Of a stretch of DNA of 64,000 nt, positions 45,167 to 56,639 are shown in pieces (the first letter of the stretch is position 1; every line of letters begins with the position of its first letter). The notes under the pieces are model-generated. The model worked only from the letters and a program-made list of their open reading frames with translations. It did no database searches and was not told where the DNA came from. Origin of the DNA: Perkinsus chesapeaki (taxonomy: Eukaryota; Perkinsozoa; Perkinsida; Perkinsidae); assembly GCA_013115145.1 (NCBI GenBank), contig JAAPAO010000027.1, positions 60,240-124,239 of the forward strand, in the 5' to 3' direction. The translations under genes were made by a program, and so were the position numbers.

Positions 45167-46522
45167 ATGAAGCGCAGGCGAAGGGTCTGCACGCGCTCAA
45201 CCTGCCGGCGCCTGTTCGCTCTGGTGGTCGTGCTCGCCATCTGGTCTTTGTTTACGAGGGCTCCCACACATCAGTTGACAAGTGATAGTGTTGTAGAAGA
45301 TGTTGTTGAGAGCTCTAAGCACAAAGTCCTCTTCAAGAGCTTGATAGAGCAATTTGAAGATAGAAATGAAGCTCGAAAATGCAGCCTCCTGTCGGGTCTG
45401 GCAAGGGTTGAGAAATACCGGACTTCGTGGGCGAACCAGTCCAAGGTATATTGCCAAGGGGGCCGAAGTACCCTGGAGTGCTATGATAAAGTGAAGGGAG
45501 GGGTTGCACGGAACTACCTGTGTGTTGGCCGGCATTTGTACGCAAGGACAGAGGAGATCACAGAGCTCACTCGCCACAGACTTTACGGCCAGTGTGGGGC
45601 ATCCAGGGAGTTCAGGGAGATAAAGTTCATCGAATGTGAAGACAAGAAGAATAAGCAACTTTCCGAATTCAAGGATACTAACGAGACAATGGCAAACTGC
45701 ACGCGTACGTTAGAAACGGTCATAGTATTTCGCACCAGGGAGACGTTGGGGAAGAACCCTTGGCACAGTCATGAGGAGATAATGACCCTTTTTATCACAA
45801 TGGCTGCTATGCAGCTCAACCCCGGCGACGCTGTGTTGCTGGTAAACCGACCGCGGCCACCGATGGAGAAGACCTTCCCGTTGCTGGAAATATACGAAAC
45901 CGCGTTGGCTCCAGGGAAGCTAATCTATGCCGATGAGCTGGCGAGGGAAGAAGGCACCATCTGCTTTGATAGGGTTATATTTCCTGTGCCACCCGAGCAG
46001 GCATTTCACACAAAGTTACCGTTGGAGGGGTGCGGAAGGTCATCGATCTTGATGGCTTATCGCGAACACATTATGAGTGTTTATGGTGTGACGCCGAAGC
46101 ATTCGGAACATGTACGAGTCACCGTCATCTCGAGAAGCCACGGTTTTAACAGGCGCGTGGCGAATGAGGCTGAACTGGTCGAAGCGTTTCAAGAACACCA
46201 TGGGCAGGTTCGCCTGGTCGAGTTTGGTGAGATGAAACTGGGCGAGCAACTCGATGTTGCTGCCAATACAGACGTGCTAGTAGGAGTGCACGGCGCGGCC
46301 TTGTGGTGGCTTATTTTACTGCCGGACTGCGGGCAAGTGCTCGAGCTCGGCACCGGTGCTGATGGCCATTATAGGGACCTGGCCGCGTATAGAGGAATCA
46401 ACCATGCGTTTTTGAACCAAAGGGTTGGTCACTCTGTTAAGGAGTTCGAGGTTGACATAAAGAATCTTCTTGGCGGTGTTGACGTTGCTGTGGAGAGATG
46501 GCACAAATGCATGCGTTCTTGA
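45167..46522 (+). CDS. Type II membrane glycosyltransferase, GT61/EOGT-like
   Basis: Intronless ORF of 451 residues. Start taken at the ATG at 45167. A basic head (MKRRRRVCTRSTCRR) precedes a single anchor helix (LFALVVVLAIWSLF), the arrangement of Golgi type II enzymes. The catalytic half shows the GT61 (DUF563) signature: VTVISRSHGFNRRVANE, then LDVAANTDVLVGVHGAALWWLILLPDCGQVLELGT. This matches the 'G.HGA.L....F' core of EOGT and plant xylosyltransferases. Acceptor and donor cannot be read. Cysteines in the stem suggest lumenal disulfides. It starts only about 90 bases after the CPSF2 stop. Confidence 0.8.
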   Translation: MKRRRRVCTRSTCRRLFALVVVLAIWSLFTRAPTHQLTSDSVVEDVVESSKHKVLFKSLIEQFEDRNEARKCSLLSGLARVEKYRTSWANQSKVYCQGGRSTLECYDKVKGGVARNYLCVGRHLYARTEEITELTRHRLYGQCGASREFREIKFIECEDKKNKQLSEFKDTNETMANCTRTLETVIVFRTRETLGKNPWHSHEEIMTLFITMAAMQLNPGDAVLLVNRPRPPMEKTFPLLEIYETALAPGKLIYADELAREEGTICFDRVIFPVPPEQAFHTKLPLEGCGRSSILMAYREHIMSVYGVTPKHSEHVRVTVISRSHGFNRRVANEAELVEAFQEHHGQVRLVEFGEMKLGEQLDVAANTDVLVGVHGAALWWLILLPDCGQVLELGTGADGHYRDLAAYRGINHAFLNQRVGHSVKEFEVDIKNLLGGVDVAVERWHKCMRS

Positions 46523-46642
46523 TCAGTCAGCAAATCCTCGTTGATTGGAGGGAGTTGTGTTTAGCTGACCGGTCTCTGTAGCATTCTAGCAGTTGCCGTT
46601 TTGTGGCGTTATTTCAGAAATTTAACATTTCGACTGTGGAAT

Positions 46643-47438
46643 ATGGCACCACGAACCAAAACTAACGAAGTAAGCGATCAGCTGGCAACACCGTGCCAAA
46701 TGCCCATCCTTCAGGGAGCTCTTCTGTGGGTAGACTGTGAGATGACGAACCTTGGCGATGCCTATGGTGTGCTGGGGGAGACCGATCGCCTCTTGGAAGT
46801 TGCGCTCATAGTAACGGACAAAGATCTCAACATCATCCATGAGGTGGGCACTTTCCTTGGTTTTGGACTTATCCATTTTGGTGCTCTAGGGCCCCGATCT
46901 TGTGATACATCAGCCTGATGAGGTCTTGAACGGTATGAACGATTGGTGTAGGAAACAGTTCGGGTGGAAGGACGGCAAAGCCGTTCCTGGCTTGCTGGCT
47001 GACGAGGTCACCAAGTCCACCGTAACCGAGGGAGAAGCAGATAGACAACTGGCTGAGGTGAGTGTTATGTGCTATATTTTGTCTTATTCTTCAATGGACA
47101 GGTTGCAGCCAAATTTGTCGGTGAAGGTCAGGGGCTTCTGGCCGGCAACACCGTGCATGTCGACAAGAGATTCTTGGAGAAATACATGCCGAGGTTCAGT
47201 GGTGAGTTGGAGCGCGCTCGCGATGGGTGTTGTAGGTTTCCTGGTAGGATACCTTCATTATCGAGTCCTAGACGTGAGCACTATAAAGGAACTGGCGAAG
47301 CGTTGGGACCCTAAGGCACTCGAGGCGTTCAATGGCAAACGGGCGACACACCGTGCGCTTGAGGATATCCAGGACAGCATCAACGAGCTTAAACACTATA
47401 GAGATTGTGGCTTTATAAACTGCAAGGCGTCTCACTGA
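46643..47438 (+). CDS. REXO2: Oligoribonuclease (REXO2/Orn), DEDDh exonuclease
   Basis: Four exons: 46643-46843, 46890-47057, 47102-47201 and 47248-47438, with introns of 44-46 nt, all GT-AG and in frame. ALLWVDCEMTNLG gives the Exo I D-x-E, DLNIIHEGPDLVIHQPDEVL the conserved insert, TVHVDKRFLEKYMPRF the Exo II Asp, and LHYRVLDVSTIKELAKRW with THRALEDI the Exo III H-x4-D. All DEDDh residues are present. The enzyme degrades 2-5-nt RNA fragments in mitochondria or cytosol. No clear mitochondrial presequence on the 20-residue N-terminal extension. Confidence 0.95.
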
Positions 47439-49073
47439 ATAAATAATTCTGTTTCTTATTTGACTGCTGGTTTGGTCGTTAATGACAAACTTTAATATCA
47501 AATAGTTAGTTGTGAACTATTATCAACCTTTGTCGCGGTGACACTGACAGTGTTACATTGTCACTTCATAATGCCACCGTGACAGTGTCAGTACACATCA
47601 TATGTTATCGCGAAGGTTGCATGCTGCGTCCTTAGTATCGGATATCTCATCATTATTTTGCGGTCTGCGGTTTTAATTGCCATATAAAGAGATAATGCTC
47701 GCTGTTAACCCATAGCCCAATGAGATACTCTCATTGGACTGTTTTCTTGAAGTTCACCAACTAGTTAAAATATCTCGTTCATTTCGGATGTCATCCCGGC
47801 ACTTCCTCAATATTTTCGGATGTACTCTGTACCGTAGGGGCTTCGAAGGGGGGAGCGCCCTCGCCATGTGTACAGTGAGCCGTTGTTGAGTGGGGAGGGC
47901 TCAACGTAAACTGCTTACGTATCGAATACGAAATCACCGTTAAATTTTGCTCATGTTACGGATAGTAGTAGGTATTGTAACAGGAAACTGTTCTTACCAT
48001 TGGGCAACCTACATGAAGGGTTTATAATCCACCATATCCAGAGCTAACACCCAAGTGCAATAGTGCATGTTTTCCAACCTTTTTAACAACGGATTTTCCC
48101 GCCTACAATGTGTGAGAAGCTTGAGTCGCACGGAGCGAAAGTTTGTGAGTCAAAGCATCACATGGAATTTACTATCGACTAGACAGTGTCCAGCCAAGGT
48201 ATGTTATTGAAGAAATTGGTTTGGAAAGAACCGCAGAAAGGCGCTGTCTCCGCGCCGCGGGTACAGACGAGGCGCCTGCTCCTTCTGTCTCCTTCGGAGT
48301 TGCCCCGCTCTCAAATGATATGCTACTTTCGGCTCCTCATCCTAGGCAGTAACACTTGGAGCATGTCCGTACAGTGTAGCACTCTCGGCTAAATCAGTCT
48401 TGATGATTGGATTTTTTCTCGCGCACGTCCCAGTAAAACAATGTTTTCATCGGAGCGGCTCCGCGGAGCCTCCCTTCCACATACGAATCTAATTTCAGAA
48501 ACGAGTTTTATGAAGTAAGAATGTTCAGACAAGCTATTGACTAGCACCGTTAGGCTGTGGTATTTCTTCTACTGCAAGTGACCAGTGGTTAGCTCAACCC
48601 GGCAAATTATGATGTAAAATGGCCTACTCGATCAAGAGTCCTCGAAGGCTCTCGAAATCTTCATGACTACCGCATGTACATCCCCTCTCGTTGCCTGCAG
48701 CCAGGACAGCCGTTTAAAACTCGCATCCCATGGTTAGGTCGCAGGTTTTCTCGATAGAGACCCTAATTCTAACTTATAATCCTGAAATTCACGAGGTTTT
48801 CACTCGGGTTTGGTAGACGCGTATTTCTACATCACGGTCGCGTAAGAGGCATCAATCACAGTGAGTAGTACTCGTTGAGTACAGCAGAATGATCCAGAGT
48901 CTTATCTTACAGATCATTTCACGAAGTTGCCTCTTTTCAGAAGTAATGATATCTGTAACTACAGGAACTAGCGTTCATGGCTCCCTTGGTATTATTAAGG
49001 TGAAATAGCTAAAGTTGTCCTTCTGAAGTGTCGCTGAGCCACTAAGCTGTGTGTTCCAACATATTGCGCCAAT
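47439..49073. other. Intergenic, 1.6 kb, hairpins only
   Basis: No gene supported. Structured bits: GACACTGACAGTGT and GTGACAGTGTCAGTAC near 47540-47592, and CGGAGC, G, GCTCCG followed by CGGAGCC near 48453-48471. Frames here are under 70 residues and lack motifs. Confidence 0.45.
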
Positions 49074-49632
49074 ATGATATCCATTAGAAAGGTTCTTTTC
49101 GTCGCGGCTTTCGGCTTTGCCGCATCTGAGATTATGTTCAAGAACACCATGTAAGGAAATCTTCAATGAGACTCATAAACTTATCGCTCGATTATAGGTA
49201 CTCTCGTCTCAGTCAGACTACTGCTAATGACGGTAGGTTGAGGGGACGCTTTGCCGGCTGGGATGACTCATTCATCTCTATGTTTTAGGTGACACTTATC
49301 ACAGACCAAAGGGAACATGTCACTGGGACGGTGCAGAGCTGCCTGAGTGTGAATGCGCCGGCATACTCGTGTTTGCCTTGGGTGGTGCTATCCAAGTATG
49401 CACTCAGCAGTGCTCAGATGAAAATAAGTGTCCAACTCCCCCCGAAGGACGAACGGAGTCGTGTATAGATGGTCTTTGCTTCCTGACATGCTCCTCAAAC
49501 GATGTAAGCAAGTCGAGGCTCATCCTTCGTGTTAAGCTCACCATTCAGGACGAATGCCTCGAGGGTGCACTCTGTTGGTCCTTTTTCGGAGGTTCTGGTT
49601 TATGTATGTTCAGACCTAGTTTATCCCAGTGA
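49074..49632 (+). CDS. Small secreted Cys-rich protein, four exons
   Basis: Exons 49074-49150, 49198-49232, 49289-49503 and 49549-49632; introns 45-56 nt with GT-AG and matching phases. Signal peptide MISIRKVLFVAAFGFAAS, then a mature region with about 14 cysteines: GTCHWDGAELPECECAG, VCTQQCSDENKC, ESCIDGLCFLTC, DECLEGALCW, GLCMF. The final exon joins SSND to DECLEG, restoring an EGF-like or knottin-like spacing. About 136 residues in all. Function unknown. The splice pattern and leader make it a confident gene. Confidence 0.75.
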
Positions 49633-50343
49633 TTCCGAAAGGGTATGTCTTAACTCGAGAAGCTGTGTTATCTCTATCCATTATAATACATTCATCCCAT
49701 GTTAGTCTATGTCTGTGCCCATAGTTGTAGCACGCACCACCGTTTGGGCGATCACGACTGAAAGCTATGTTATTCCCGTGAGAACCCTGTGCGCTTCGGG
49801 CCCACTCCAGAATAGAAGTCTTGATTGATTTCTTATGCCTCTTGCGAGTCGCGTTACTAGAAGGTTCACTCGATTCTTGGCTGCTCAAGCGTCTGGTGAA
49901 GACGGTGATCGTGGCAGCACCTCACTTTACCAGTAACTGCTCTACTCACAATCTTTTTGGTTGCTAAGCTTAGCGCACTACGCTACTGCACATTACTTAT
50001 CAGTGATATTTGCTCATCACTTTCACCTACACTAGCACTTCTTGTTGGGGGCCCCTCCCCCGAGCGCGCAGAGGCCTCACGGCCTAGTACAGAGGTTTCA
50101 ACAAAGAAGGAAACCGCGCACCAAGAAAAGCTGGTCGCTGAGGGGCGTTGACAGCCTGCTTCTCTCTTGCCCAATGAACCTGGGCAGGAGGCGCTGTCTA
50201 CAGCAAGGATGTCGCAACATCACTTTGGCCACGTGACGCATGTGAATCTGTCTTCCCGTGGTGTCACCGTGACACATCGTCCGGAATAACCATAATCGTT
50301 CACAAGGGTCCGAACCCCTCTAACTGAAGTTGCGTATTGAATA
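49633..50343. other. Intergenic, no supported gene
   Basis: About 0.7 kb. A plus frame at 49957-50151 lacks an ATG and recognised motifs. A small inverted repeat GTGTCA/TGACAC is present near 50244. Confidence 0.35.
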
Positions 50344-50736
50344 ATGAAGCTATTTACTTTACTAATTGTTCCAGCTCTTTATGAGGCGAGCATCGAGGCC
50401 CGCTACGATGTTGTGGGAGAGGTTCCAAACGGTGTCCCCATCAGGGCCGACTTCACTTATACTGGGCAAGTGACATTTTGGTTGGTATCCTGGAAAGCAG
50501 CCTACTACTGCTTCTATAAGGTCACTGGAAATGACACGGGTATCTTCGGGACCCTCAATGGTACAGATTGCACCGAGCGAATGATCTGGGGCTCCGACCG
50601 CCACCTAGATTCAAGGTGCTTGAGTCTACGTTTCAGTGATCGCCTCACTGCCTTCGCCTTTCAAGCTGTTGACGGTGTAGTGGTTTATACGAAGCACCCA
50701 TCGGCGTCTTCTCGCATACCAATCAGGACTCGTTAA
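50344..50736 (+). CDS. Small secreted protein, unknown
   Basis: ORF of 130 residues beginning MKLFTLLIVPALYEASIEA, a plausible signal peptide. The mature part is beta-rich by eye (ADFTYTGQVTFWLVSW, AYYCFYKVTGNDTG, LTAFAFQAVDGVVVYT) with three cysteines, and has N-glycosylation sequons near NDT and NGT. No family recognised. It follows another secreted-protein gene on the same strand by about 0.7 kb. Confidence 0.55.
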   Translation: MKLFTLLIVPALYEASIEARYDVVGEVPNGVPIRADFTYTGQVTFWLVSWKAAYYCFYKVTGNDTGIFGTLNGTDCTERMIWGSDRHLDSRCLSLRFSDRLTAFAFQAVDGVVVYTKHPSASSRIPIRTR

Positions 50737-51623
50737 GGGAACTCACTCATGTCGTTTTGTTATACCCCACAGAATATGTTCCCATCAATTGTGTTGGTAG
50801 TCTCCTTCGTCGATATACCGTTATCATTGGTTTAGCGGATTCCGCCCATTTTCTCTTCGGTAGTCACCCGCCATTGCCAACCATATGCAGCGATTGATTC
50901 CACCATCTTGCAATTGTTCCCTTCATTTTCATTGCCATCGATGCTGATCATTCCATACGACCAAGCTTTCGGTGTACAAACATAGTGTGGGCTAAGCTAG
51001 TATAGCGGTTGCACCTTGCCTTGCTGAAGGTGGCATAATGCCGGTTTAGCGTAATATCGTTATTGTGTTCGAGGTTTGATTTGGGCATATGCCAGGATAA
51101 CCGCACGTCGGCAAGGTATTGTTGTACAGTAGACTACTTCTCGTTCTCGAATCACGTTTTACAACGTGGTCGTGAACGGAACGGTTTCAAAGACAGGCGT
51201 TGAGGTTATTAGAACAAATGGTGCGCGTTCTAGTAGCTTCTGGCTGTAGGCCAATAATCGGTCTTGCTCTTGTTGATACCCGATGTGTGAGGCATCACCA
51301 CCACATACACCACGCAAGACATCGAATTCTAGAATTAAAGTCATTGTCACAAGAATCACTATTCGACCGATTTGGTAGAAGGAGCAAGAGCGAAACGGTG
51401 CTGGTACTATAGGGCACTGATCACACTTCTCCATAGAACACAGTCTGTGTTACACAGAACCATATGCTTCTCATAGTCCTGTCAAAGGACTCCTATGATT
51501 GTTAACTATATCACTAACAACGCAACTCTATAAATTTTAGCGCATCACGCGTACACTCGTAACTTGATACAGTTACAATAATCGTATGCCACTGTTTGAG
51601 AAAAATAATTGTCATCAAGCAGT
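50737..51623. other. Intergenic, no supported gene
   Basis: About 0.9 kb of convergent 3' sequence between the secreted-protein gene (plus) and aldolase 1 (minus). Frames are short and unsupported. Confidence 0.4.
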
Positions 51624-52709
51624 CTAATAAACATAGTTCTTCACGTACAAAGACTGCTTAGCAGACTCATCGGTGGAACCCTGATACTTGCCGAGTTGGG
51701 CTTCAGAGTTGGCCTTGGCGCGAACAAGGAAAGCCTCCTGAGCGGCCTTGGTGTTCTCCTCCTTACCAGCCCAGGTCTTGATGGCACTAGCCTGCAAGGC
51801 ACGACCGTAGGAGAAAGTAAGAGCCCATGGGCGACGCTCCGTGGGGAGCTGGTTCATGGCTGATAGGTTGATAGAGGCCTCCTCCTCACTCTGACCACCA
51901 GAGAGGAAGGTCACGCCAACAAGGGCCGGGGGAGCAGTACGAGCAAGAGTGCGGACGGTTAGCTCGGCGATCTTCTGAGCAGAGGGGCGCTCGGGGCAAT
52001 CGACACCAGCAGTGACCATGTTGGGCTTGAGAAGGCATCCCTCGAGAAGGATATGCTGGTCGTTCAATGCCTTGAACACAGCGGTGAGAACTCGCTCGGT
52101 CACGTAGGCAGAAGTCTCGATGGTGTGCTTGCCATCGGTCAAGATCTCGGGCTCGACGATGGGGACAAGACCGTTGGCTTGGCAAATGGAGGCATAACGG
52201 GCAAGAGTGTGAGCAGTCTCCTCAATAGAGAGCTGAGAAGGCATCTGCTTGGCCTCGTCGATCTTCAGGACAGTTCTCCACTTGGCGAAGCGGGCACCTT
52301 GCTCGTAGTACTTCTGGCAACGCTCAGCAAGACCATCAAGTCCCTGAGTAGCGGTCTCACCATCGGTACCAGCGAGTTGGACAAGTCCCTTATCGACCTT
52401 GATACCGGGAATGATACCTTGCTTCTTCAACAAGTCTACCATCGGTACACCCTCGGCGTTCTTCTGGAAGAGAGTCTCTTCGTAGAGAATAGCACCAGAG
52501 ATGTACTTGCCGGCATCAGGGGCAGTGAAAAGTAGAGACCTGTAGGCAGCACGGTGCTCCTCGGTGTTCTCGATACCAGCGGCATCGAAACGCTTCTTGA
52601 TGGTACCGGTGGACTCATCAGCGGCCAAGATTCCCTTGCCGGGAGTGCAGATGGCGTTGGCGGTCTGAATAAGTTCGGCCTGATACTTTAGTTCTTCACG
52701 AGCGGGCAT
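51624..52709 (-). CDS. Fructose-bisphosphate aldolase, class I, copy 1
   Basis: Intronless, 361 residues from the [10 protein letters not shown] start shared with copy 2. Class I signatures: [16 protein letters not shown], the Schiff-base region [11 protein letters not shown] containing the catalytic Lys, [13 protein letters not shown], and a C-terminal Tyr (KNYVY). It cleaves fructose-1,6-bisphosphate to dihydroxyacetone phosphate and glyceraldehyde-3-phosphate in glycolysis. An in-frame upstream extension of 21 residues ([21 protein letters not shown]) is open and hydrophobic but absent from copy 2, so the shorter start is preferred. Copy 2 follows in tandem, with an identical stretch in the 5' half. 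Confidence 0.95.
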   Translation of the reverse strand: MPAREELKYQAELIQTANAICTPGKGILAADESTGTIKKRFDAAGIENTEEHRAAYRSLLFTAPDAGKYISGAILYEETLFQKNAEGVPMVDLLKKQGIIPGIKVDKGLVQLAGTDGETATQGLDGLAERCQKYYEQGARFAKWRTVLKIDEAKQMPSQLSIEETAHTLARYASICQANGLVPIVEPEILTDGKHTIETSAYVTERVLTAVFKALNDQHILLEGCLLKPNMVTAGVDCPERPSAQKIAELTVRTLARTAPPALVGVTFLSGGQSEEEASINLSAMNQLPTERRPWALTFSYGRALQASAIKTWAGKEENTKAAQEAFLVRAKANSEAQLGKYQGSTDESAKQSLYVKNYVY

Positions 52710-53568
52710 GTTCGAATAAAACAAGTCAATAACTGCTGCCAAAATCACGCTGGACAAATGCCCTACCAACATTAGAGAATCGTTTGGGAGGAAAGGATCT
52801 AAACAACGCTGAAATGCTCATCGATTTTCCTACTTGTGTTAAGCGCACTTTCAGGCATCGCTTATTTACGCTGAAAGTTGTGTGTTGCTGTCCCCATCAC
52901 CGCTGTGACTGTTATACTAGCCGAAACTCGCAGTGAACAATTTACTGAGTGACGAGAACGTGGAAGGCCTACTAATGGAAGTATCAGGGCTTCCTCCAGA
53001 ACGGCATGATTCACGTTAGTTCTCTACAACCAGGGCGTGACTACCGATTGCGCAGTTGGTGCCACGCGTGCTGGGCTAGGTAACTGCGAAATAAATTGAC
53101 AAGTAAAGTTGCTATGATTGTGGTATCGGCCACTGAGATGTCGCCATCTTCGATACTGAGCTAAAGATACCAAGAGCCAGTAATACCAACACAACTTTCA
53201 ATGATCGGGACTAGCAAGTTTAGATTCAGGCCGATACTTCCAACGGTATTGAATCAACCTTCAGAATCCATGTTAACGCATGAGATGACCGTTTTCCTAC
53301 CAATACCTCAGAAATCTAATAGAGGGATGATGCTCAAGCTTACTTACAGCGATACTCAATTGAGCTCGACACTTGAAACTTACCCTAGACTAGGATACCC
53401 TACTTAAGCCACGAATTGACAGAACAACTCCACAGGAGAGGTAATTAAGATTGAATGGAAAACTTCAGTATAGACTGTATCCTCTGCTCATGGAGGTGTT
53501 GGTTGTGGTGAAAGGAAAGTAATCAATAACCTTCAAAAGCAAGGGTTCGAAGAGCTTCTGATATATGC
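52710..53568. other. Spacer between tandem aldolases
   Basis: About 0.86 kb. It holds the presumed promoter of copy 1 and the 3' region of copy 2. No conserved element seen against the upstream region of copy 2. Confidence 0.4.
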
Positions 53569-54651
53569 TTAGTAAACATAGTTCTTAACATATAGAGACT
53601 TGTTGGCAGCAGCATCACTGGAACCTTCGTACTTGCCGAGCTGAGCCTCGGAGTTAGCCTTTGCACGAGTAATGAAAGCCTTCTGAGCGGCCTCAGTGTT
53701 CTCGCTCTTGCCGGCCCAGGTCATGATAGCACTATGCTGAAGAGCACGACCGAAGGAGAAGGTCAAAGGCCAGGGGCGGGCCTCCTTCAACTGGTTCATA
53801 GCGTTCAGATGAATGGAGGCTTCCTCCTCACTCTGACCACCGGAAAGGAACAGTACGCCGACAAGGGCTGGAGGAACAGTGCGCTTGAGAGTGCGGACAG
53901 TCATTTCAGCGCACTTCTCGGGGGAAGCTTGCTCGGGGCAATCAACACCGGACATAACCATGTTAGGCTTGAGAACGCAACCCTCAAGGAGAACATGCTG
54001 ATCGTTCAATGCCTTGAAGACGGCAGAGAGAACTCTCTCGGTCACGTAGGCATCGGTTTCGATCGTATGAGCACCATCACCGAGAACCTCGGGCTCGACG
54101 ATGGGTACAAGACCGTTGGCTTGGCAGATAGAGGCATAACGGGCAAGAGTGTGAGCAGTCTCCTCAATGGAAAGCTCAGTGGGCATCTGCTTGGCCTCAT
54201 CAATCTTGATCACAGCTCTCCACTTGGCGAAGCGGGCGCCCTGCTCGTAGTACTTCTGGCAACGCTCAGCAAGACCATCAAGTCCCTGAGTAGCGGTCTC
54301 ACCATCGGTACCAGCGAGTTGGACAAGTCCCTTATCGACCTTGATACCGGGAATGATACCTTGCTTCTTCAACAAGTCTACCATCGGTACACCCTCGGCG
54401 TTCTTCTGGAAGAGAGTCTCCTCGTACATGATAGCACCAGAGATGTACTTGCCGGCATCAGGAGTAGTGAAAAGTAGAGACCTGTAGGCAGCACGGTGCT
54501 CCTCAGTATTCTCTATGTTGGCGTCATCGAAACGCTTCTTGATGGTACCGGTGGACTCATCGGCAGCCAGAAGGCCCTTACCGGGAGCGCACATAGCATG
54601 AGCGGTCTCGATAAGCTCGGACTGATACTTGAGTTCTTCACGAGCGGGCAT
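53569..54651 (-). CDS. Fructose-bisphosphate aldolase, class I, copy 2
   Basis: Intronless, 360 residues. Same signatures as copy 1: [27 protein letters not shown] with the Schiff-base Lys, [13 protein letters not shown], terminal KNYVY. Differences from copy 1 are spread over the rest but absent in an interior block. The open frame continues upstream of the ATG, but the extra residues are low complexity and unlike copy 1, so the shared start is used. Confidence 0.95.
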   Translation of the reverse strand: MPAREELKYQSELIETAHAMCAPGKGLLAADESTGTIKKRFDDANIENTEEHRAAYRSLLFTTPDAGKYISGAIMYEETLFQKNAEGVPMVDLLKKQGIIPGIKVDKGLVQLAGTDGETATQGLDGLAERCQKYYEQGARFAKWRAVIKIDEAKQMPTELSIEETAHTLARYASICQANGLVPIVEPEVLGDGAHTIETDAYVTERVLSAVFKALNDQHVLLEGCVLKPNMVMSGVDCPEQASPEKCAEMTVRTLKRTVPPALVGVLFLSGGQSEEEASIHLNAMNQLKEARPWPLTFSFGRALQHSAIMTWAGKSENTEAAQKAFITRAKANSEAQLGKYEGSSDAAANKSLYVKNYVY

Positions 54652-55344
54652 TAGTATTTTAAAGGTATAACAAAAAAGATATCTACAATGAAAAGTTACA
54701 AAATGTACACTAAAATAATGTAAAATTGTTATGTACAAATACAATCTAAATTAATACTTCCACGCTACAAAGAAGGACTGAAAGCTCTCGAAGGAAAGCT
54801 GGTACCATTAGGTTCTAATGTTGTACCGTTATGACTAATTGCACGAGTATCGTTATGATTCTTCAGCTCGCACTTAGCCGATCTTTGTGAAATCGTTGTG
54901 ACCTGACAGCGCAGGATTCATTATCTTCTGGGCGAGCGCGATTTATTCGAGTTTAGAAATATTTGACAAATTGTGGCGGTGGCGCTCAGTGTTCATTTTG
55001 TCATCGGTGATCGCTGCTGCCCGGCATTGTGGAACCCTCTCTTTCCGGGCAGAGTTATTCACCAGTGAGATTCGTTACCAGTGGATTTGACTACGGTCGT
55101 GGCGGCCAGGATGGCAACTCGAGGCTGCCGCCAGCCGCACGTTCGCGTCTACGGGAAATTTTGATGCGCCTTCCTACTAGGAAGTCTCTAGAACCCAAAG
55201 CCTGAGCAATGCTTGTGTGGTAGCGTTCCCTTGCGCGCTGAGGAAGCAGGTTGTTCGCTCATTAAGCATCGCCGGGATCGGCGAAGGTCCGGGAAACGCA
55301 AGATACGCCAAGGTGGTTGATTCAGATAGATTATATCTTTATCA
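54652..55344. other. Divergent intergenic region, aldolase 2 / cathepsin 1
   Basis: About 0.7 kb holding both promoters. The part next to the aldolase is AT-rich. No specific site recognised. Confidence 0.4.
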
Positions 55345-56639
55345 ATGAAAATCGTATCAATTACCTCCGTTTTATTCCAGCTCACGGAGGCTGCACGTTT
55401 TATAGCGCCATGCGCGTTGAAGCCTCGCAATGCGACGGAAGAAGTCTACACTGCATTACCTCGCTTTTCGGTAAGGGAGGGGTATCTTAGGTCGACCCGA
55501 GGAAGATGCAAGATAGGTTTTTTTTATAGGAAATTATTTTTAGGCTGAAGAACTACCTTCAAGTTGGGATTGGCGAGACATAAACGGCGAAAACATGGTC
55601 ACCACTGATCGCAGCTACTCTAACCCAAGGTCAGCGCTTTCTAATTTCCAAAGATACCTCCCCCCTCAGAGCCTGCTCTGGCTGCTGGGCGTTCGCTGCT
55701 GTTCATGCACTTTCCGATCGTATCAAAATACAAAGGAAGGCTGCCTTCCCTGAAGTCAATCTTTCTCCACAGCCGCTGCTTACTTGCGGTTATGAGATCG
55801 GTAATGGTTGCCGAGGTGGAGGCGTCATCGATGCGATGCGATATGTAAGCCATGTGGTCGCAGTTTGTTGTTGGATGGTATTGATAGATAAAGGAGAAGG
55901 GTATCACTGATGAGACCTGTTCGCCCTTCACTGGCAAAGGCCATGACACTGGTGATGTCTGTCTAGGCTCGACACTGTACGTCTGGCAATTCCCGTGAAG
56001 GATCAAGCTTTTCTGGTCAGATGTAGCACTTGCTCTGCAAATGGAGCATGCGAGATCCCTAAGAAATATGACACCTTCCATGTGGAGGAGTTCGGCACCG
56101 TGTCGGGGGAGCAAGCGATCCGCTCGGAGATCAAAGCCCGTGGGCCGGTCGTCTGCCACATGCACGTCGATGAAGCTTTCCGGTCGAAGTAAGCTCCTGT
56201 GATCAAGTCTCCGTTGAGGAATATCTGCAGTTACCGAGCCGACTCGGTCTGGGATTTCTCTGACACTGACAACGCAGCAGAGCCGAATCACGCAGCGGAG
56301 GTTGCCGGCTGGGGAGTCGACGCGGATGGTAGCCGAAGGCCCTTTCGTGTGGTGGTTTATGGATTTCATTTTGGCAGGCTCACAATTCTGGATCGCCCGT
56401 TTCGCCTTCGGTAAGGTCTTTGGCTCGGGATTGCAATAGAAGTGTCTTCTTGTTAGGGTCGAACTGGGGCGATCATGGCTGGGCTAAACTGCGTCGCTCC
56501 GCTAACGGTCACGTAGAGAAAGCCGGTTGTGTTTGGGCAACTGTGAAGTAATTTGCCTACCAATTATTATCCTCATATCGTTCTCTTGTTCAGTTCTGAT
56601 GCATGGAAGGACTGGACATTGTATCCCTCGGTGAAGTAA
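55345..56639 (+). CDS. Cathepsin X/Z-like protein lacking catalytic Asn (probable pseudoprotease)
   Basis: Exons 55345-55470, 55544-55629, 55670 to about 55840 and several more, ending TAA at 56637-56639. Signal-like start MKIVSITSVLFQLTEAA, a short propeptide, then LPSSWDWRDINGENM, the cathepsin Z opening. The active-site region reads NPRACSGCWAFAAVHAL, so the catalytic Cys is kept, but the oxyanion Gln that copy 2 has (RNQHNPSYC) is replaced. ITDETCSPF and FGTVSGEQAI match family landmarks. The His region NHAAEVAGWG is kept. The Asn motif RNSWG is replaced: FWIARFAFGSNWGDHGW. The C1A fold should be intact but peptidase activity poor or absent. It lies upstream of an intact paralogue. Confidence 0.8.

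Noticed and set aside
53734-54477. 247-residue ORF opposite aldolase 2 (and a similar one opposite aldolase 1)
   Set aside because: Antisense to conserved aldolase; both frames arise from the same codon pattern in paralogues.
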